Shown here piece by piece: positions 1 to 13,991 of a stretch of DNA of 64,000 nt. The stretch spans positions 124,001 to 188,000 of the forward strand of contig CAJNOL010000142.1 in assembly GCA_905250125.1 (NCBI GenBank), written 5' to 3'. A model generated the notes under the pieces. The model ran no database searches. It saw nothing but the letters and a program-made list of their open reading frames with translations, and had not been told where the DNA came from. Numbering within the stretch: position 1 is the stretch's first letter; the number at the start of each line of letters is the position of its first letter. The stretch is from Rotaria sordida (taxonomy: Eukaryota > Rotifera > Eurotatoria > Philodinida > Philodinidae). The translations under genes and the position numbers were made by a program.

Positions 1-2080
1 ATTTTTATTGTTGTTTTAATTTGTTGATTCTTTTTAAGAATTGTTGAAGATGGAATAGATGAATTATTTGATGATGATAATGATTGTTCATCATCATTCT
101 GTTTTGAATTACTAAAGAAAAAATTTTTATATTATAATGAACAATAATTCCGATCGAAGAACTCGGGAATATGATAGACTTCTTTGAAACAAAGAAGTCC
201 GATTAGCCGCGACTATGTTCAGTTTCGAATAGGGATACAACACATTAATTAAGATTCTTGCCTTGTTTCTTTATAATCTACTTATTTGTTGTATGAATAA
301 TTAATTAGATGAGATAAAGCAGATTATGAGGACATCGACAATATGAGATAGAAATGTTTTATTGAAAGTTTATAAAATTGTCTGTAGGAAGGATTGAATT
401 TTCTATAAAACACTCACAGGTGACCTCCTCCAACGGTTACCTTTTTGCCAGTAGGTAGATGCCGGATCCGATGAGCTAGTCATCGAATACAAAAATTCCA
501 TTGAGAGTATCAAAGTACGGTTCGAAAATTTTTGAACTCGATAGATCAGCATGTACCGGTGTCGGTTCTATCTCTAGAACGCAACATCTAAGAATGTATC
601 CATCTCAGTACATAACAAATCGAAATGATTTCAACTTATTAATCTACGAACTATTCTCTTCTATATTCAAATACAAATAATTATATATAAATTACAAAAA
701 AACATATAATATACTTACTTTATTTTTGATCCTTTCGTATGAATTTGATGCATTTTTTCATAGTAATGTGCTAATTTACTATGATCAATAATATGAAGAT
801 AATATTGAACACATTTATCTGACCAACTAACTTTTCCAAGAAATTCTTCTGGTTTTCTTCAAAAATATATCAAAATAAATTTCTAAAAATAATAATTTCA
901 TTTTTACTTACGTAACATACATAACAGCACCTAAATCATTTTTTGTTCTATCATTAAGTCGAAATGTTTCAGAACAAAATTCTCTTGATGAAACAATTTT
1001 TGCTCCATCTAATAACAATAATAAAAATGAATGAAATAAAAAAAAAATTTCTTAATCTTTTCCTTTTTTTACCTTTCATATTCATAAATTTAACTTTTAA
1101 TTCATGATTAACTGTTGAACCAAATACATAATTATTAGCAAAAATAACATCAGCTTCTTTAATTCTTTCATCAATTTTTGTATGTGTTAAAAAATCTCCA
1201 TGTTCTAATTGAAATTCTGAATAACGTTTACCATACCAACGCATCCAAAAACGAAATTCATCAGCCATAGCACATGCATATGTTGCTGGAGTTTCTTCAT
1301 GTTCAATACCATAAACATGTTTACAATTAGATAATGCAGCAATATGTAAAACAACATTTCCAACACCAGAACCAAGATCAATAAATGTTTGATCTTCAGT
1401 TAAATTAATTATTTTAAGAATTGAATCAATTAAATCTGGTGATGTTTCACCATAAACCTTGAATAAAATAAAAGTTATATAAAAAAAAAAGAAATTATTC
1501 GTATTTTTACTGATGGTGAAAATGGTTCATAATCACGTAATTTATCTGGATCAGTTACAGCTCGACTATAAACTTGAGCAAGAATATGACGAAATAATTT
1601 AGCTGTTGGCCGTTGTTGAAGACGTGCTGAAAATGATTCTGTACCACGATTTAATTTAACATGTGTATCAATTATTTTATTAAATTTATCACATAATTCT
1701 TTCATTTTACTATATGAATGTATATCACAATTATCAAGACCAAGATTTTGTTGATATATTACAGGATAATCTTTAGCAAAAGAAAAAAAAAATACAAAGA
1801 ATTATGTATGATTTTTATTTTGTTTATTTTTTGAAAATTAAATTTAATTAGAAAACCTTCAAAAACTAAACGAATTGTTCGAACAATTTCATCACCACCA
1901 ATAAAAACTGAATCTTTTTTTGTTTTCTAAATTATAATAAAAAATAAAAAATAAAAAAAAAAAACTTAAAGAAAACTTTCAAAGATTTACTTGTCGTTCA
2001 ATATTTGGCCAAGTAAATACAGCTGGTTCGACACCAGCTGGACTATGCAGTTTAAGTTCACGTACTATATTATTCGTCAT
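1..2080 (-). CDS. DOT1L: DOT1-like histone H3K79 methyltransferase (3' partial)
   Basis: Nuclear SAM-dependent methyltransferase that, in its family, methylates lysine 79 of histone H3 on nucleosomes. Spliced exons on the minus strand: 2080-1991, 1926-1857, 1770-1511, 1457-1073, 1008-912, 856-719 and 111-1, the last running off the window. All junctions are GT-AG and keep frame. The product starts MTNNIVRELKLHSPAGVEPA and follows the DOT1 catalytic domain to its end: FRHILAQVYSRAVTDP helices, SAM motif DLGSGVGNVV, GIEHEETPATYA, then the NNYVFG loop. The last exon is Ser/Asn/Lys-rich, as expected of a DOT1L tail. The 607-nt intron 718-112 is far longer than the others. A CTAG splice-acceptor-like site lies 5 nt before the ATG, so an upstream 5' exon or spliced leader is possible. 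The family is certain; the C-terminus is unseen. Confidence 0.93.
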
Positions 2081-2185
2081 ATCATCTAGAACGAAAAAAA
2101 AACAAACAAACGTGTTTTTTGTCTTTATTCGAAAAAATAGGAATATTAAACAATAATAAAAAAAAATGCTCGTTTGTTGTTACAA

Positions 2186-2218
2186 TCTGCGGCTGTGTTT
2201 CGGGGAAAAAGCCGCAGA
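2186..2218. repeat. Perfect 9-bp hairpin upstream of DOT1L
   Basis: TCTGCGGCT (2186-2194) pairs perfectly with AGCCGCAGA (2210-2218) around a 15-nt loop. It is a G+C-rich island in A+T-rich DNA, about 105 nt upstream of the DOT1L start codon. It could be a 5' regulatory hairpin or chance; no RNA family was recognised. Confidence 0.5.
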
Positions 2219-4963
2219 GGATTGATTGGGTAAAATATTTTTTCTTCTATTCTATGATTATTTGCTTGATATTGACCAATTGAAATCAAAAATAGAAATA
2301 TAAGAAATTTTATTTCAAATCAAATATTTTTCTTCAATGAATTTTTTCAGTTTTTATTTTAAAATAAATCGGCTAAGAAAAAGAAGTTTGTATAGATGTC
2401 GCTAAAAATTCATTAGTAATCGAAAAACTTTAACATGAAAACTATATTGACATAAAGTGCGTTTGGTTTACTACTACTATGACCTTAGTACAGGGATGAG
2501 GGTGACGAAAAAAAGTGAGAGGGCATCAAGAAATTTTTTGAATTTTGAAAAGGTGTATACACCATTTTTTGAAGCGTAGGGAGGAGGGGGTGTCGAACCT
2601 TTTTTTTATTCATTTTAAAATCTGTTTTTTAATGAAAACTCCAATTTCGGCTGAAAAAAGACGAAAACTTTCTAAAAGTGAGGAGTGTACACCCCCGCAT
2701 GCACCCCATAGTCGCCACATCCCTGCCTTAGCAAAAAGAAAACACTTTGCTTGAATTAATATTATCAAAATGTTTACTACATTACCAACGATACAATATT
2801 TGCGAATCGTATTTTTTATATAAAATATAGTTTATGATTAGAACAAATCGACGTTGACATCAGGTCTGTGCATGAGATGAGACAATTTTGTCCCATGGCG
2901 ACGAAAAATATTTGAAGAAATATTCCATTCCATACAAGATTTTGAAAATATTCCATCGCATAGGATACAAGAAATATTTCACAGGATCCCATAGAATAAA
3001 CGTCTTGTACAGAATATTATTACAAATAACACAATCATTTCGAAATAGATTTCTTTCTCGATTATTCAAGCGAAACAAGTGAGAAAATAATTTGTTTTTC
3101 CACGCTGTAAATGGTTAAGCATGTTGACTATTAAGATTCGTTAAAATAACTAACAATGAATAAAAATATAAAATAACAATGCAGCTCGATCTATTGTAAA
3201 GGTAACGAATGATTTGATTTTGTTTTTACACATAATAAATGGTATGCCTTCGAATGATTCGTCGTCTATTGTTTATTTAATGTCAATCTGATCAATTCGA
3301 TTCAATAAATTTGGCCACTGGTTTGCCTTCTTTTCTCATCACTTTATCCTTATCTTTTATTGTTGATTCTCCATAAGTTGTTCATGAATTTACAACTGAA
3401 CGAAGTAAGATATTTGACAAGTGTGAAATCCCATTCCACGCGTAGCCGTTGTAGATATATATGCGTAGTACAAGAGTCGACGCTTATAATACCAAAAAAA
3501 ATTTAATACGAAGATATAATGTGTTGACACACCGTGTGAGATTTATTAATAGGTCATTTCATGCCTCATCAACCGCATTTTCTGGTTCAAGTTGTAACTT
3601 TTGAATTTTTTCTTTTCAAATTTTTTGTTTCATAAGATTCCATACTAAATAAGTAAGAGTATAATCTGGCCATTGACATCATTCAATATTATATACTTAA
3701 CTAGAGAATGAGACTGATAAAGCATGGAATGATCTATGTAACAGATATTATTCAAATATGTATATAAGGTGTCCTTCAGGGATTTTTGAAGAATCAACTC
3801 ATTAGAAAAATTTGAAATTTTCAGGACAGGTAGATTTTAACTAGTAGAGTAAAAATTGTCATCATAGACTTAAAGTTCTCGAATACTGTCTTCTACGAGA
3901 CACTTGGATTACAATGACCCTCGTTTATCCAAGATGCTATGTTCGATCCCAACATGTACTCAGTAGATAGATACTAATTCAAATTATACAATAGCCACAA
4001 AACAAAAAAACAGCAAAAATGTTCGGTCACGAAACGAGAGGAAGTATCGTTAATAGAGATGAAATGGATATATTTATATTTTATATCTTCGTATTAAATT
4101 TCTATTCATGTTATAAGCATCGACTCTTATATAATTTATATAACATAATCTACATCAGTTTTTTTCTAATCATAAACACTAGATGGAAAAATATCAGGCA
4201 AAATAAATGAGCATTCTTATTAAATTATTTTCTATAGAATCTTTTATCACATCAAATTCATTGAAGTAAATACTGATTTTATATGTTCAGCAGTGTTTCG
4301 AAGTCTTTTTGCATAGAAAATGTATTAAAAAATATTCATGAAACTGTTTCATTTGTAAAATAATTTTTTGAAGTAAATTTTATGAAATTAAAGTTATCGA
4401 AATTAAATTAATAAAACAATAAAATGAAATATTTTTCTCAGAATGAAAATCATGTTGATCAATGGTAGTGAATTAATCACATATAAAAAAAAAACAGTCG
4501 ATACTTTGCTGTTTTTTTTACTATGTTCTTTTAGTTCTTTTTTGTGTTTCTTTCTTTTTTTTTTTTTATAAAATACTCAACAATTACTCGTATAACCATT
4601 TGCATATTACATTAAACGTCCTTGTTGTATAACGTGAGTTTTTTTTTCTGGCGGTGTTTGATTCATAAGTCACGGAGTAGGAATGACAATGTCTATGATA
4701 TTTTTTTTTTCTTTATCGTTAGATCTATTTTGTAATGAAAATAACGGTTAATAGAGCATACTTAAATATATTCCCGCCTACTCATTTTGGACGACAGCTG
4801 GCTGAAAATGATTAGTTTTTCTTTTTTTTTCCTTTTCGCAAGAAAAAAAAAAGCTTGACTTCATTTTTTTTTCTTTTCTTTGAAAAAGCATGCGATTATT
4901 ATGTCGAATCCGCTACTAATTATTTGTTGTTTTTTTTTCTTTTTTGACTATTTGATATAGATC
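2219..4963. other. Intergenic region, no gene seen
   Basis: This separates divergent DOT1L and SVOP-like genes. It holds A/T homopolymer runs and short open frames without recognisable protein features. The stretch 2885-3000 repeats an ATTCCAT-type word several times. A G-rich patch lies at 2575-2600. Nothing here supports a gene. Confidence 0.6.
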
Positions 4964-7900
4964 ATGAAAAATAGTGATAGAGAAACCGATGCCAATAAAA
5001 CATATTCGATTGAAGAATGTATCAATCATATTGGTTTGGGAAAATTTCAATGGCGTTTAGTTACTATACTTGGTTTTTGTTCAATGGCCGATGCAGTAGA
5101 AATGATGTTATTAGCTATTCTAGGACCAGCATTAACATGTTATTGGCCTAATATAACAGAAATTCAAATAGCTTCGTTAACTACTGTAAAAGAAAAATTG
5201 TTTTATTTTAAATCTATTGATAATTTTTTTTTTGTTTGTTTTCTAGGGTGTTTTTGCTGGTATGATGTGTGGAGCATTTTTATTTGGTATCTTAGCGGAT
5301 AAATATGGTCGACGACGAGTCATTCTTATAAGTGCAATATTGAATACTTGCTTTGGAATATTGACAGGTTTTGCACAAAATTATTATTGGATACTTTTAG
5401 CAAGAACACTTGTTGGTTTTGCTTTATCAGGTGCTGCTCAAGGGTAAGTAAAAAAAAAAAAGAGAACCAATTCACTAAATTATATATATATTGATTATAA
5501 TAGAAAATAACTGTTGCGAACTAGAGTGGATACTTGAGTAAGGTTAAAATCCTGTACTTCCTTCTTATGAAGACGAAACTGAATGAAAAAAAAAAACAAT
5601 TGTGCAAAAAAAGACAAAACACAGAATATATTTGCAATTAATATTGAAGATTTGAATTTTATAAAGATATACTTCAGAGAATTTAGAAGAAATAAACAAT
5701 TTATTAACTGAAATATATATTAAAATATATTTGCATTCCATATCGTTATCTTCGAAATCAAATGTTTTTTGTCAGCAGTTTTTCATTCAAATAAATCATA
5801 TCGAATTTCTTTTTCAACATATAATAAAACTAAGTTTAACTATTAACTGAAATCTATTCGAAAATATTCAATACAATATCTATTATTTAAATAATTATTT
5901 TTTAATATTAATTTTTAGTTCTACATTAATGCTTGAATATTTACCATCAACGTCACGTGCAACAATTATAATTGTTATTGAATTATTTTGGTCATTAGGT
6001 GGTATTTTTGAATATCTTATGGCAATGATTATTGTACCAACATATGGATGGCGTGTATTAACAATTCTTTCAGCTTTACCTATATCAATTGTTGCTATGT
6101 GTATGTATGTAAGTATATTAGATTTATGTTTAAGAAAAGAGTTTAATTTTTTTAAATTTAGTTTGTACCAGAATCACCTCGATATTATGTTGCAAGTGGT
6201 CGACAAGAAAAAGCTGAAGATATATTAAAAAGAATAGCTTTAACTAATAAACATTCATTACCACCCGGCAAACTTGCTGATATTAATGCTAAAGTTAGTT
6301 ATTATATATGAACTTTTCTTTATCTACATAGACAAATTTTAATAATATAGGAAGAATTAAGTTTCCTAATATTTCCTCAGTAGAACAAAAAAAAAATCAA
6401 ATAAATCAGCTAGATTTAGATCACATTAAAAGTTACATGCAGACTTCGATGAGAAAAAAAAATGCAAATATGTCTTGTGTAGTTGTAACAAAAATTGACT
6501 GACTTTTTTTTTTAGTCATCTTCGAATTTCGGGAAAAAAAGGCGTATTTAAGTGCCCATCTTTCACTATAGACCAATAAAAATTCAATGAATCTCAGAGT
6601 TATAGTTCTATCGATCTGTTCAAAATTAAATTCTACATTTTTTCTTTTGTTTCAAAATACAAACTTTGTACTGTTCTAAAAAAAACTCCAGGTTCAATTG
6701 CGAATTATAAGTGTATTTGACTATTAAGAAAGATCAGCGAACTTATAAACTAAACCGAATCGATGGAGCCAAATATTTGCTATATAAACATAAACAAATG
6801 TTGAATATGTTCATTCGAAATAGCGACTTATAGTGTTTACGAACAAAACACGAAAAGAAACAGAGCAGTTTTGAAATTCGTATTCGATGCATATTTTGAA
6901 TACTAATTCGAAAATAATTGATCTCTGAAAAGTTCAAATAGCATGTTTTTGTAGAGAATTAAATTCTCTATCAAATAAGTCTTTTCAAAAAATTTCATCG
7001 GTTACAATAAACTCATTACATAACGAATGATAACGCCGCAAGACTTGATTTTAAGAAATTCTTTCAACAGAAATCTTTTTTTTCTATTTTAGGAAGAATG
7101 TGGTTCAGTAAAACAATTATTTCATATAACTTTAAAACGAACATCATTTTTACTTGCATTTATGTGGATGACAGCAGCTATGAGTTATTATGGTTTAATA
7201 TTAATAAATACATCATTAATGACTTTACTTAATGATAAAAAAACTTTAACAAATGAATCAAATAATAATAATAACAAATCAACACAATGTAAAATGTTAA
7301 CAACTGATGATTATACATCATTAATATTTACAACATTTGGTGAAATGTTTGGTATACCATTATTATTATTTTTTCTATCACGTTTTGAACGTCGTACAAC
7401 ATGTATGATTAATTTTTCTTTAGCATCAATGTGTTTTATATCATTTCTTATAATGCCTCGTCATACACCATGGATTATTAATATAATAACATTTTTAGCA
7501 CGAATGTTTATTAATTCACAATTTAGTTTATTATATCTTTATACAATGGAAGTTTATCCAACTGTTATACGTGCTATTGCTATTGGATCTGCATCATCAA
7601 TGGCACGAATAGGTGCAATGATAACTCCATATTTAGCTCAAGTTTTAATAAAACAAACATTTCATGGTGCTATAGGTGTTTATGTATTAGCTACAGCTAT
7701 AGCAGCTATTTGTGGATTTTTATTACCAATTGAAACAAGAGGACGAGAACTTAAAGTAAGATTTTATTTACACTCCTAGATAAAAGTCTTCCTCCCCATC
7801 GTTTTAAAAAATTTGAATATTTGCCTTCTTTTTATTATCAAACTAATGTTATAATAGAAATATAGCTCTAGGCAATAGTCCTTCTTGCTTTTAATGTTCT

Positions 7901-9234
7901 TATTTGTTGATTCGAATGACTCAATCTTATGTAACAATTGTTAATATGTAAAATGTAGATCGATATCGAGAATATGTTTTTTTTTTCATCATTCTTTCCC
8001 AAGGTTTTAAACATGTCACTTTCTCTGTCACAACGGTATAAAATAATGTTTCTCAAACTACATCCACCGGAACCTAAATGCTTACGGTATTGACTTGCTT
8101 GATATTGCTGAATGATTATATCAAATGATATTTCAAAACATTCTAAAAACAGGGACAGCGTGGATATAGGTTCAAGTATTGTTAAATATCGATTACGTGG
8201 AAGCTATAGTCCACCTTTAAAGAATTCCTTATTCACACACAAACATCGTGAGTAATGACTCACCTGGACTCGACAGCATCAAAATTTCAAGTAGAACAAC
8301 TTGATTGTTACCGATGAGAAGACATTCAAACTTGAGAACAGCGGAAGAAAGATTTAACGGTTTTCAGATATTATCAAAATTGTTCGTACAGTTAAATACT
8401 TTCTCAAAGAAATAAGAAACAGAGATGGGATCGATTCGTCATTTTATGAAACCGAATCGATCCTATCTCTGATAAGAAAATTTTGTCAATTGACTCAGCT
8501 GTCAAATGAATCGATGGTATAAAAAGACTAGTCAGTACTTGATTGAAGCAAATGGTGACTATACATCATATCAAAATAGAATTTCTTTGTTATACTTTAG
8601 TTCGATAATAAAAAGGAAGTAAATATTAAAAATTTAAAACGAACAAAGGAATGGGAAAAACTTTTGTCTGAGCCTTTTTAAACGATATAAGAGGCATGAA
8701 AATAGTTGAAAACAAGAGAGAGAGAAAAAAAAACAAAATCTATTTTGTTTACAGGAAACAACCGCATGTTTATCGACAGGATCAAAAAGACAGCGATTTT
8801 TCTTTTAACAAAAAAATTAAAAGTTGTTTTTGTTTTTCTTTGTTGATATATACAATTTTTTGTTTTTGTAATTAACAAATATATATTTGAAAATTATTAT
8901 TATGTATCTGCTATAAATGTTGTGAATGTTTGTCTGCATTTCTTGTCTTATATAAACAAAAAATACTCTGTTTGAAAAGTTTTTGCTTGCTTTATTAGTC
9001 AAAATTTCTTAATTATTTTTTATGAAATATATTCATTTGAATTCTTTTTTTTTTTTTGTTCTCTAGCAAGCAACATTCGATTTGCGTAGTTCACTAACAG
9101 CATCTGGTGATACTAGTGTACCTTCATGGATGTTAAATATTGATAATACAACATCATTAGTAAATGTTAATAATGGTATTGTGAATAGAGGATATGAATC
9201 AAATAAAGAAGAAAATACGAACAATGAAAAATAA
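4964..9234 (+). CDS. SVOP: SVOP-like major facilitator transporter
   Basis: Twelve-helix MFS membrane transporter of the synaptic-vesicle-2-related (SV2/SVOP) branch; the substrate is not known from sequence. Exons: 4964-5185, 5247-5443, 5919-6108, 6162-6293, 7093-7755, 9067-9234, giving 523 residues in one frame. Family marks include IGLGKFQW at the N-terminus, GILADKYGRRR in the loop after helix 2, the PESPRYY motif after helix 6 (about residue 206), a long hydrophilic Asn-rich loop in the second half, EVYPTVIRAIAIGSASSMAR, and PIETRGREL after helix 12. The loop residue usually acidic or Gly before the RRR pair is kept. The C-terminal tail is short and hydrophilic. Introns 4 and 5 are 799 and 1311 nt. 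An acceptor-like TATAG sits 3 nt before the ATG, compatible with trans-splicing. The match is close along its whole length. Confidence 0.93.
7756..9066 (+). other. Large last intron of the SVOP-like gene
   Basis: This 1311-nt intron has a GTAAGA donor and a CTCTAG acceptor. It contains AT-rich sequence and a short inverted match around 8425-8475, where GATGGGATCGATTCG meets CGAATCGATCCTATC. No gene was seen. Confidence 0.7.
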
Positions 9235-10188
9235 TACTAAAATTTAATATATTATTATTTTATTTTGGTTTATCAATTTTTAAATTTTATTTATTTAAAT
9301 TTTTTTCTTTGTTTATCAATAACTAATGTTATTTTCCATTATTTACACAAGATAAACAAAAAAGTAATTTGACTGATTTTAAATAAATGTACTCAAAAAC
9401 AAAAATTGACTTAAAAGATAGATTCTTTTTTTAACATACAGAATATTGCAAAAGTTTGCATAAAAATAAAGTTACCGGACGATTCGTTGTAGATGTTGGC
9501 AAGGTTACACACAAAATATCCGCACTTCTACGACAAATTCTCCTAGCATCGAAAATAAAATATAAATAGTTTCTTAAGAGTTCAAATGATGTAGATAACT
9601 TTTTTAAGAATTTGATCTTGTATGCATTAAAGTTTTATTTACGATACATCAAACAAAATAACATTAGAATCAACATTGACTTATTAATAGTCAAATTTTA
9701 GTTATCTATGATTGTAAAATCAAGATTATTGATCGAATTCGATAGAAGAAAAACTACATGAGTGTTTCATTAAAGTTTTCATCTAACATTTTTAGTGAAG
9801 TTAGTAACGTGGTAGATTGATTACGTTCTCGAAGCATTACAATTATAAATAGATTTCAAAAAGTCGATGAAATTCATCTTGTTTGTAAAAAATATATCTG
9901 ATGTAATATATTCGGATCATTGGAAAATACTAATTCAAATGTTTACAGAATTATCATAGGACTCAGAGAATGTTTTTCAATAAAATGCAGCTACTTCGTA
10001 CATTAGCAGTGAAATACATCTGGTTTTAGGAAAACTTTTTTCTAACATGTAAATTTAAAATAGTAACTTGATATTCATTAGACTTCGTATTATTCGAATT
10101 TTTTCTTTAGAAATGCATAAAACAAAATATTTGCAAGATATTTACTAACGATCAAGTTCAATTGATTAAAAGATACTATATCTAATAT
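9235..10188. other. Intergenic region, no gene seen
   Basis: AT-rich sequence downstream of the SVOP-like gene, with no open frame of interest. It leads into the left arm of the foldback repeat at 10189. Confidence 0.6.
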
Positions 10189-11015
10189 TCTCAAGTATGA
10201 GTGTCTGTTTATATCACGTCTTTGTGCCAGATCATAGAACTCAATTTACATAAAGAGTTCTTTGCCATAGATTGTCTCCAAGGAGTATTGATCGATCTCA
10301 ATATCAGAAAAAAAATGACTGTAAGCTACTATTTCGGAAATTTTTAATTTTTATATTAGTTCAGTTCTCAGTATTCAAAGCTTTAATACTGAATGCACCT
10401 TAATTGGCTATACACATCCACACAATTAACATAAAGAGAAATTCTAATTACGCCTATACTTTGAAAACTTTTTTCAAAATTGATCAAGATTCTCTAATAA
10501 TACTATACAAAAGATGTAGTAGTTAAAATCTTATCAGATATCTCGTTTCCAATAGTCTACGTTCTATTTAATTGTTTTCTCCACATGGTTTACGTGAAAA
10601 ATTATAACAGATAAGGTGCAGACTATTGAAAAACATAATCAACATGTTTTTTTAATAAATATTATTAACAGATGGACATACAATTGAAATTAAATAATGT
10701 ACATCCACTGTATTACTAGTATTGAAATATTCAAAGTATAGACATAGTTAGGACTTCTATTTATGTTGATTGTGTGGATTTGTACAGTTAATTAAGGCGT
10801 ATCCAGTACTATGACTTTAAACATTGAGAACTAGACTAACATAAAAAATAAAAATTTCCGAAATGGCAACTTACAGTAATTTTTTGTGTAGTTGAAATGG
10901 ACTTCAATCCTCAAAGACAGTCTGTGAGGAGAAACGTTTTATGACATCATGATCAGTTCATCAAGCTCTATAAACTGATACAAAACTGATTGAAAACCGA
11001 GACTTATACTTGGGA
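10189..11015. repeat. Long imperfect foldback repeat (about 0.8 kb)
   Basis: The left arm (about 10189-10585) pairs with the reverse complement of the right arm (about 10590-11015) almost end to end. Matching blocks include TTTCGGAAATTTTTA (left) with its complement near 10850-10864, ATCCACAC with GTGTGGAT, CCTTAATT with AATTAAGG, CAATAGTCT with AGACTATTG near the centre, and TCTCAAGTATGAGT outermost against 11000-11015. There is no transposase frame inside. It looks like an old non-autonomous foldback or MITE insertion. The exact ends and target-site duplication are not resolved. Confidence 0.75.
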
Positions 11016-11892
11016 ACTTTCCTTCGTAAGTTCCATGAGATGATTTTGAACAATATGTTATAGATGAAACCACTTTAAACTGATGTAAATCATTTGAATT
11101 GTTAAGGAACTATTCACATTATTTGAAACACCTTCGATTTTTAAGAAAGATTTATGATTGACTAGTAACAAAAAACAAATTGTCTAGAAAAAACGTTTCC
11201 TTGACAACGTGCTTGACCATAAGTTTGTCGTTATATCTCATCAGAAATATTTCCAACTACAATGGATCTCATTATTTTGTATATGGCACGTCTTCTCCTC
11301 TATGCTTTTTTTCTAGAATAAAACGATAATGACGTCTTTTATTTTTGTTATTGCGACGAGTGAACAAACAAAACATTTTCTTTTTCTTCGTTTATATTAA
11401 AATCGAATAGTTCTTTCTAATATAACCTTCATTGAAGCCATCAATAGATTGTCAAGAATGAAATGAAAAAAAAAAATTTTTTTCTCTCCTCATAATTATA
11501 TGTTCTATTTCTCATTGGTTTCTATGTATTTATTCAAATAGTTGTATAATATCAATCAAACAATAAGATACTCAGATTTAATTCATAAACGAAAAAATCA
11601 TTATATGAAAGAATGTTTCTCGTTTTTTTTTTCCTCACTGAAAAAAAAAACTACATCAAGTATATAGTAAAATATTACATACACGTACACAATACACAAT
11701 GTCAAGTGAGACACACAAGAAAAAAAAGATGCCTAAGGCCTAGAGAATTCTTGGTTATTTTTTTTTTTTATCTTTTCAACAAACGAATTGAATAAAGAAG
11801 AAACCGGTGTTTTTTTATAATCAAAAAAGAAAAAAAAGAAAAAAAATGGTTCCTTTTGTACAATTATGATACAAATTTAATGAGAAATAACA
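11016..11892. other. Intergenic region, no gene seen
   Basis: AT-rich spacer between the foldback repeat and the 3' end of HP1. Poly-A and poly-T runs are frequent around 11625-11870. No gene is supported. Confidence 0.6.
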
Positions 11893-12668
<776 letters not shown>

Positions 12669-13414
12669 TGTATATTTGAATAGATTTTTAACAGAAGAAT
12701 ATTTAAATAAGAAGAGAGCGACAGAGGAGAAAAAAAAAAGCTTTTTTTCACCAATCGATTAACGAGTATAAATACACAAAGATGAAAACGAGAAATGTTC
12801 AGATTTAATTAAACCAATCGAAATATAATTGAACATTTAAAAACAAAAAATTTTGTTTTTATAGAATAATTTTACTTAAATTTTTCAAAGCTAACATATT
12901 AAGAATTATAAATAATTAAAAATAATTCTTTCGATAGATGTCGTATAGATGTGTTAGGATGTGGTTTGAATATAAACCAATAAAGCACTTTTTTTGTCAA
13001 TTTGTTGAAAGTTAGATGATGTAAGAAATATGAAGTGGCGGAGTCAGAAAAACGTAGTTAAGGAAGGGTCAGTCTCGATTTGAAGCTGAAAAGGAAGTTT
13101 ATTCTTGTAGGAACGTTCTGTTTTTGAAGAAGGGTTGAACTTCTCTCCAGTCATCGTCTGGTTCCGCTAGGAAAGTTGAACAAGGATATTTTTAGTACAG
13201 AGAAGTAAATATGAACTTATAGGTTACATTTATAGATTGAGAGTAAATGCGTATATGAATAAGAGTAAACACTAAAATTGATATGTATGTTGAAAATCAA
13301 GGAGAAAATGATGAGATCCTACTAAATGAATAGAATACTAGTTATTTAACATTTCAATTTTTTTTTGCTTATCATACATAACTTCTGGCATGAATGTCCT
13401 ACATACAAAGTATT
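12669..13414. other. Intergenic region between HP1 and Lon, no gene seen
   Basis: First part of the shared upstream region of two divergent genes, so promoters for both should lie between 12669 and 13991. No core motif was identified with confidence. Confidence 0.55.
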
Positions 13415-13905
13415 CACTCATTTTTTCGGTCACTTTAAAAACAAGTGATTAAAGCCAGTTGGAATCAGAATTTTCTTTTTCTTTGTTTTTGCTCTTTCTC
13501 AATATATGTTCGGATTTTCTTTCTGGAATAAGATTGAATAACTATGTATCAGTAGATTTTGTGAAAAAGTTCAAAATATTAATTGTACAGAATAGTATTT
13601 TAATCAATATTCTATTTCGATTAAAACTAATCAAATTGAAAATACAAAACAATTTTTAATGGTTCAGTTTTTCAGATCAAAATTTACTTTACAAAGCGTA
13701 CTATTTATTTTTCTAACAGATTAAAATTCAGTAATATATTGAGTTGAAGCTGTGCTAAGACACAAACCAGGGACTAGAGGCTGTGGAATCCAAAATCTTC
13801 GAAGCTGGACCTGACCGAGTGCGAGATTAATCCAACAAGCTTTACCCAAAACTTTCACGCTATTGATTAAATGAATTATAAATTTCAATTTTGTAAAATA
13901 TTTCA
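13415..13905. repeat. Dispersed repeat shared with 34055-34500
   Basis: The block CTCATTTTTTCGGTCACT near 13418 recurs as CTCATTTTTCGGTCACT near 34058. Both are followed by GATTA, an AGAATT-rich stretch and AATATATGTTC. AATATATTGAGTTGAAGCTGT near 13734 matches AATATTGAATTGAAGCTAT near 34372, followed by ACAAACCAGGGACT versus ACAAACTAGGAACT. A third block (ATCAGTAGATTTTGTGAAAAA) occurs inverted near 34450. It is probably an old non-coding mobile element. Confidence 0.6.
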
Positions 13906-13991
13906 TTTAAATATTTTTTTTCTTCTAGAGAATTTTTCTCATTCTTATTTTTTATCAACCTGAAAAGAAACATCATCCATTGACTCGTTTA

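Noticed and set aside
2545-2754. 69-codon open frame
   Set aside because: No family resemblance, no splice context, and low-complexity composition in an intergenic region.
3938-3958. tRNA-like GTTCGATCCCAAC
   Set aside because: Only the T-loop-like word matches; the 5-bp stem does not pair.
13980-13991. Upstream TTG as Lon start
   Set aside because: Nuclear genes start at ATG; the first in-frame ATG is at 13992.
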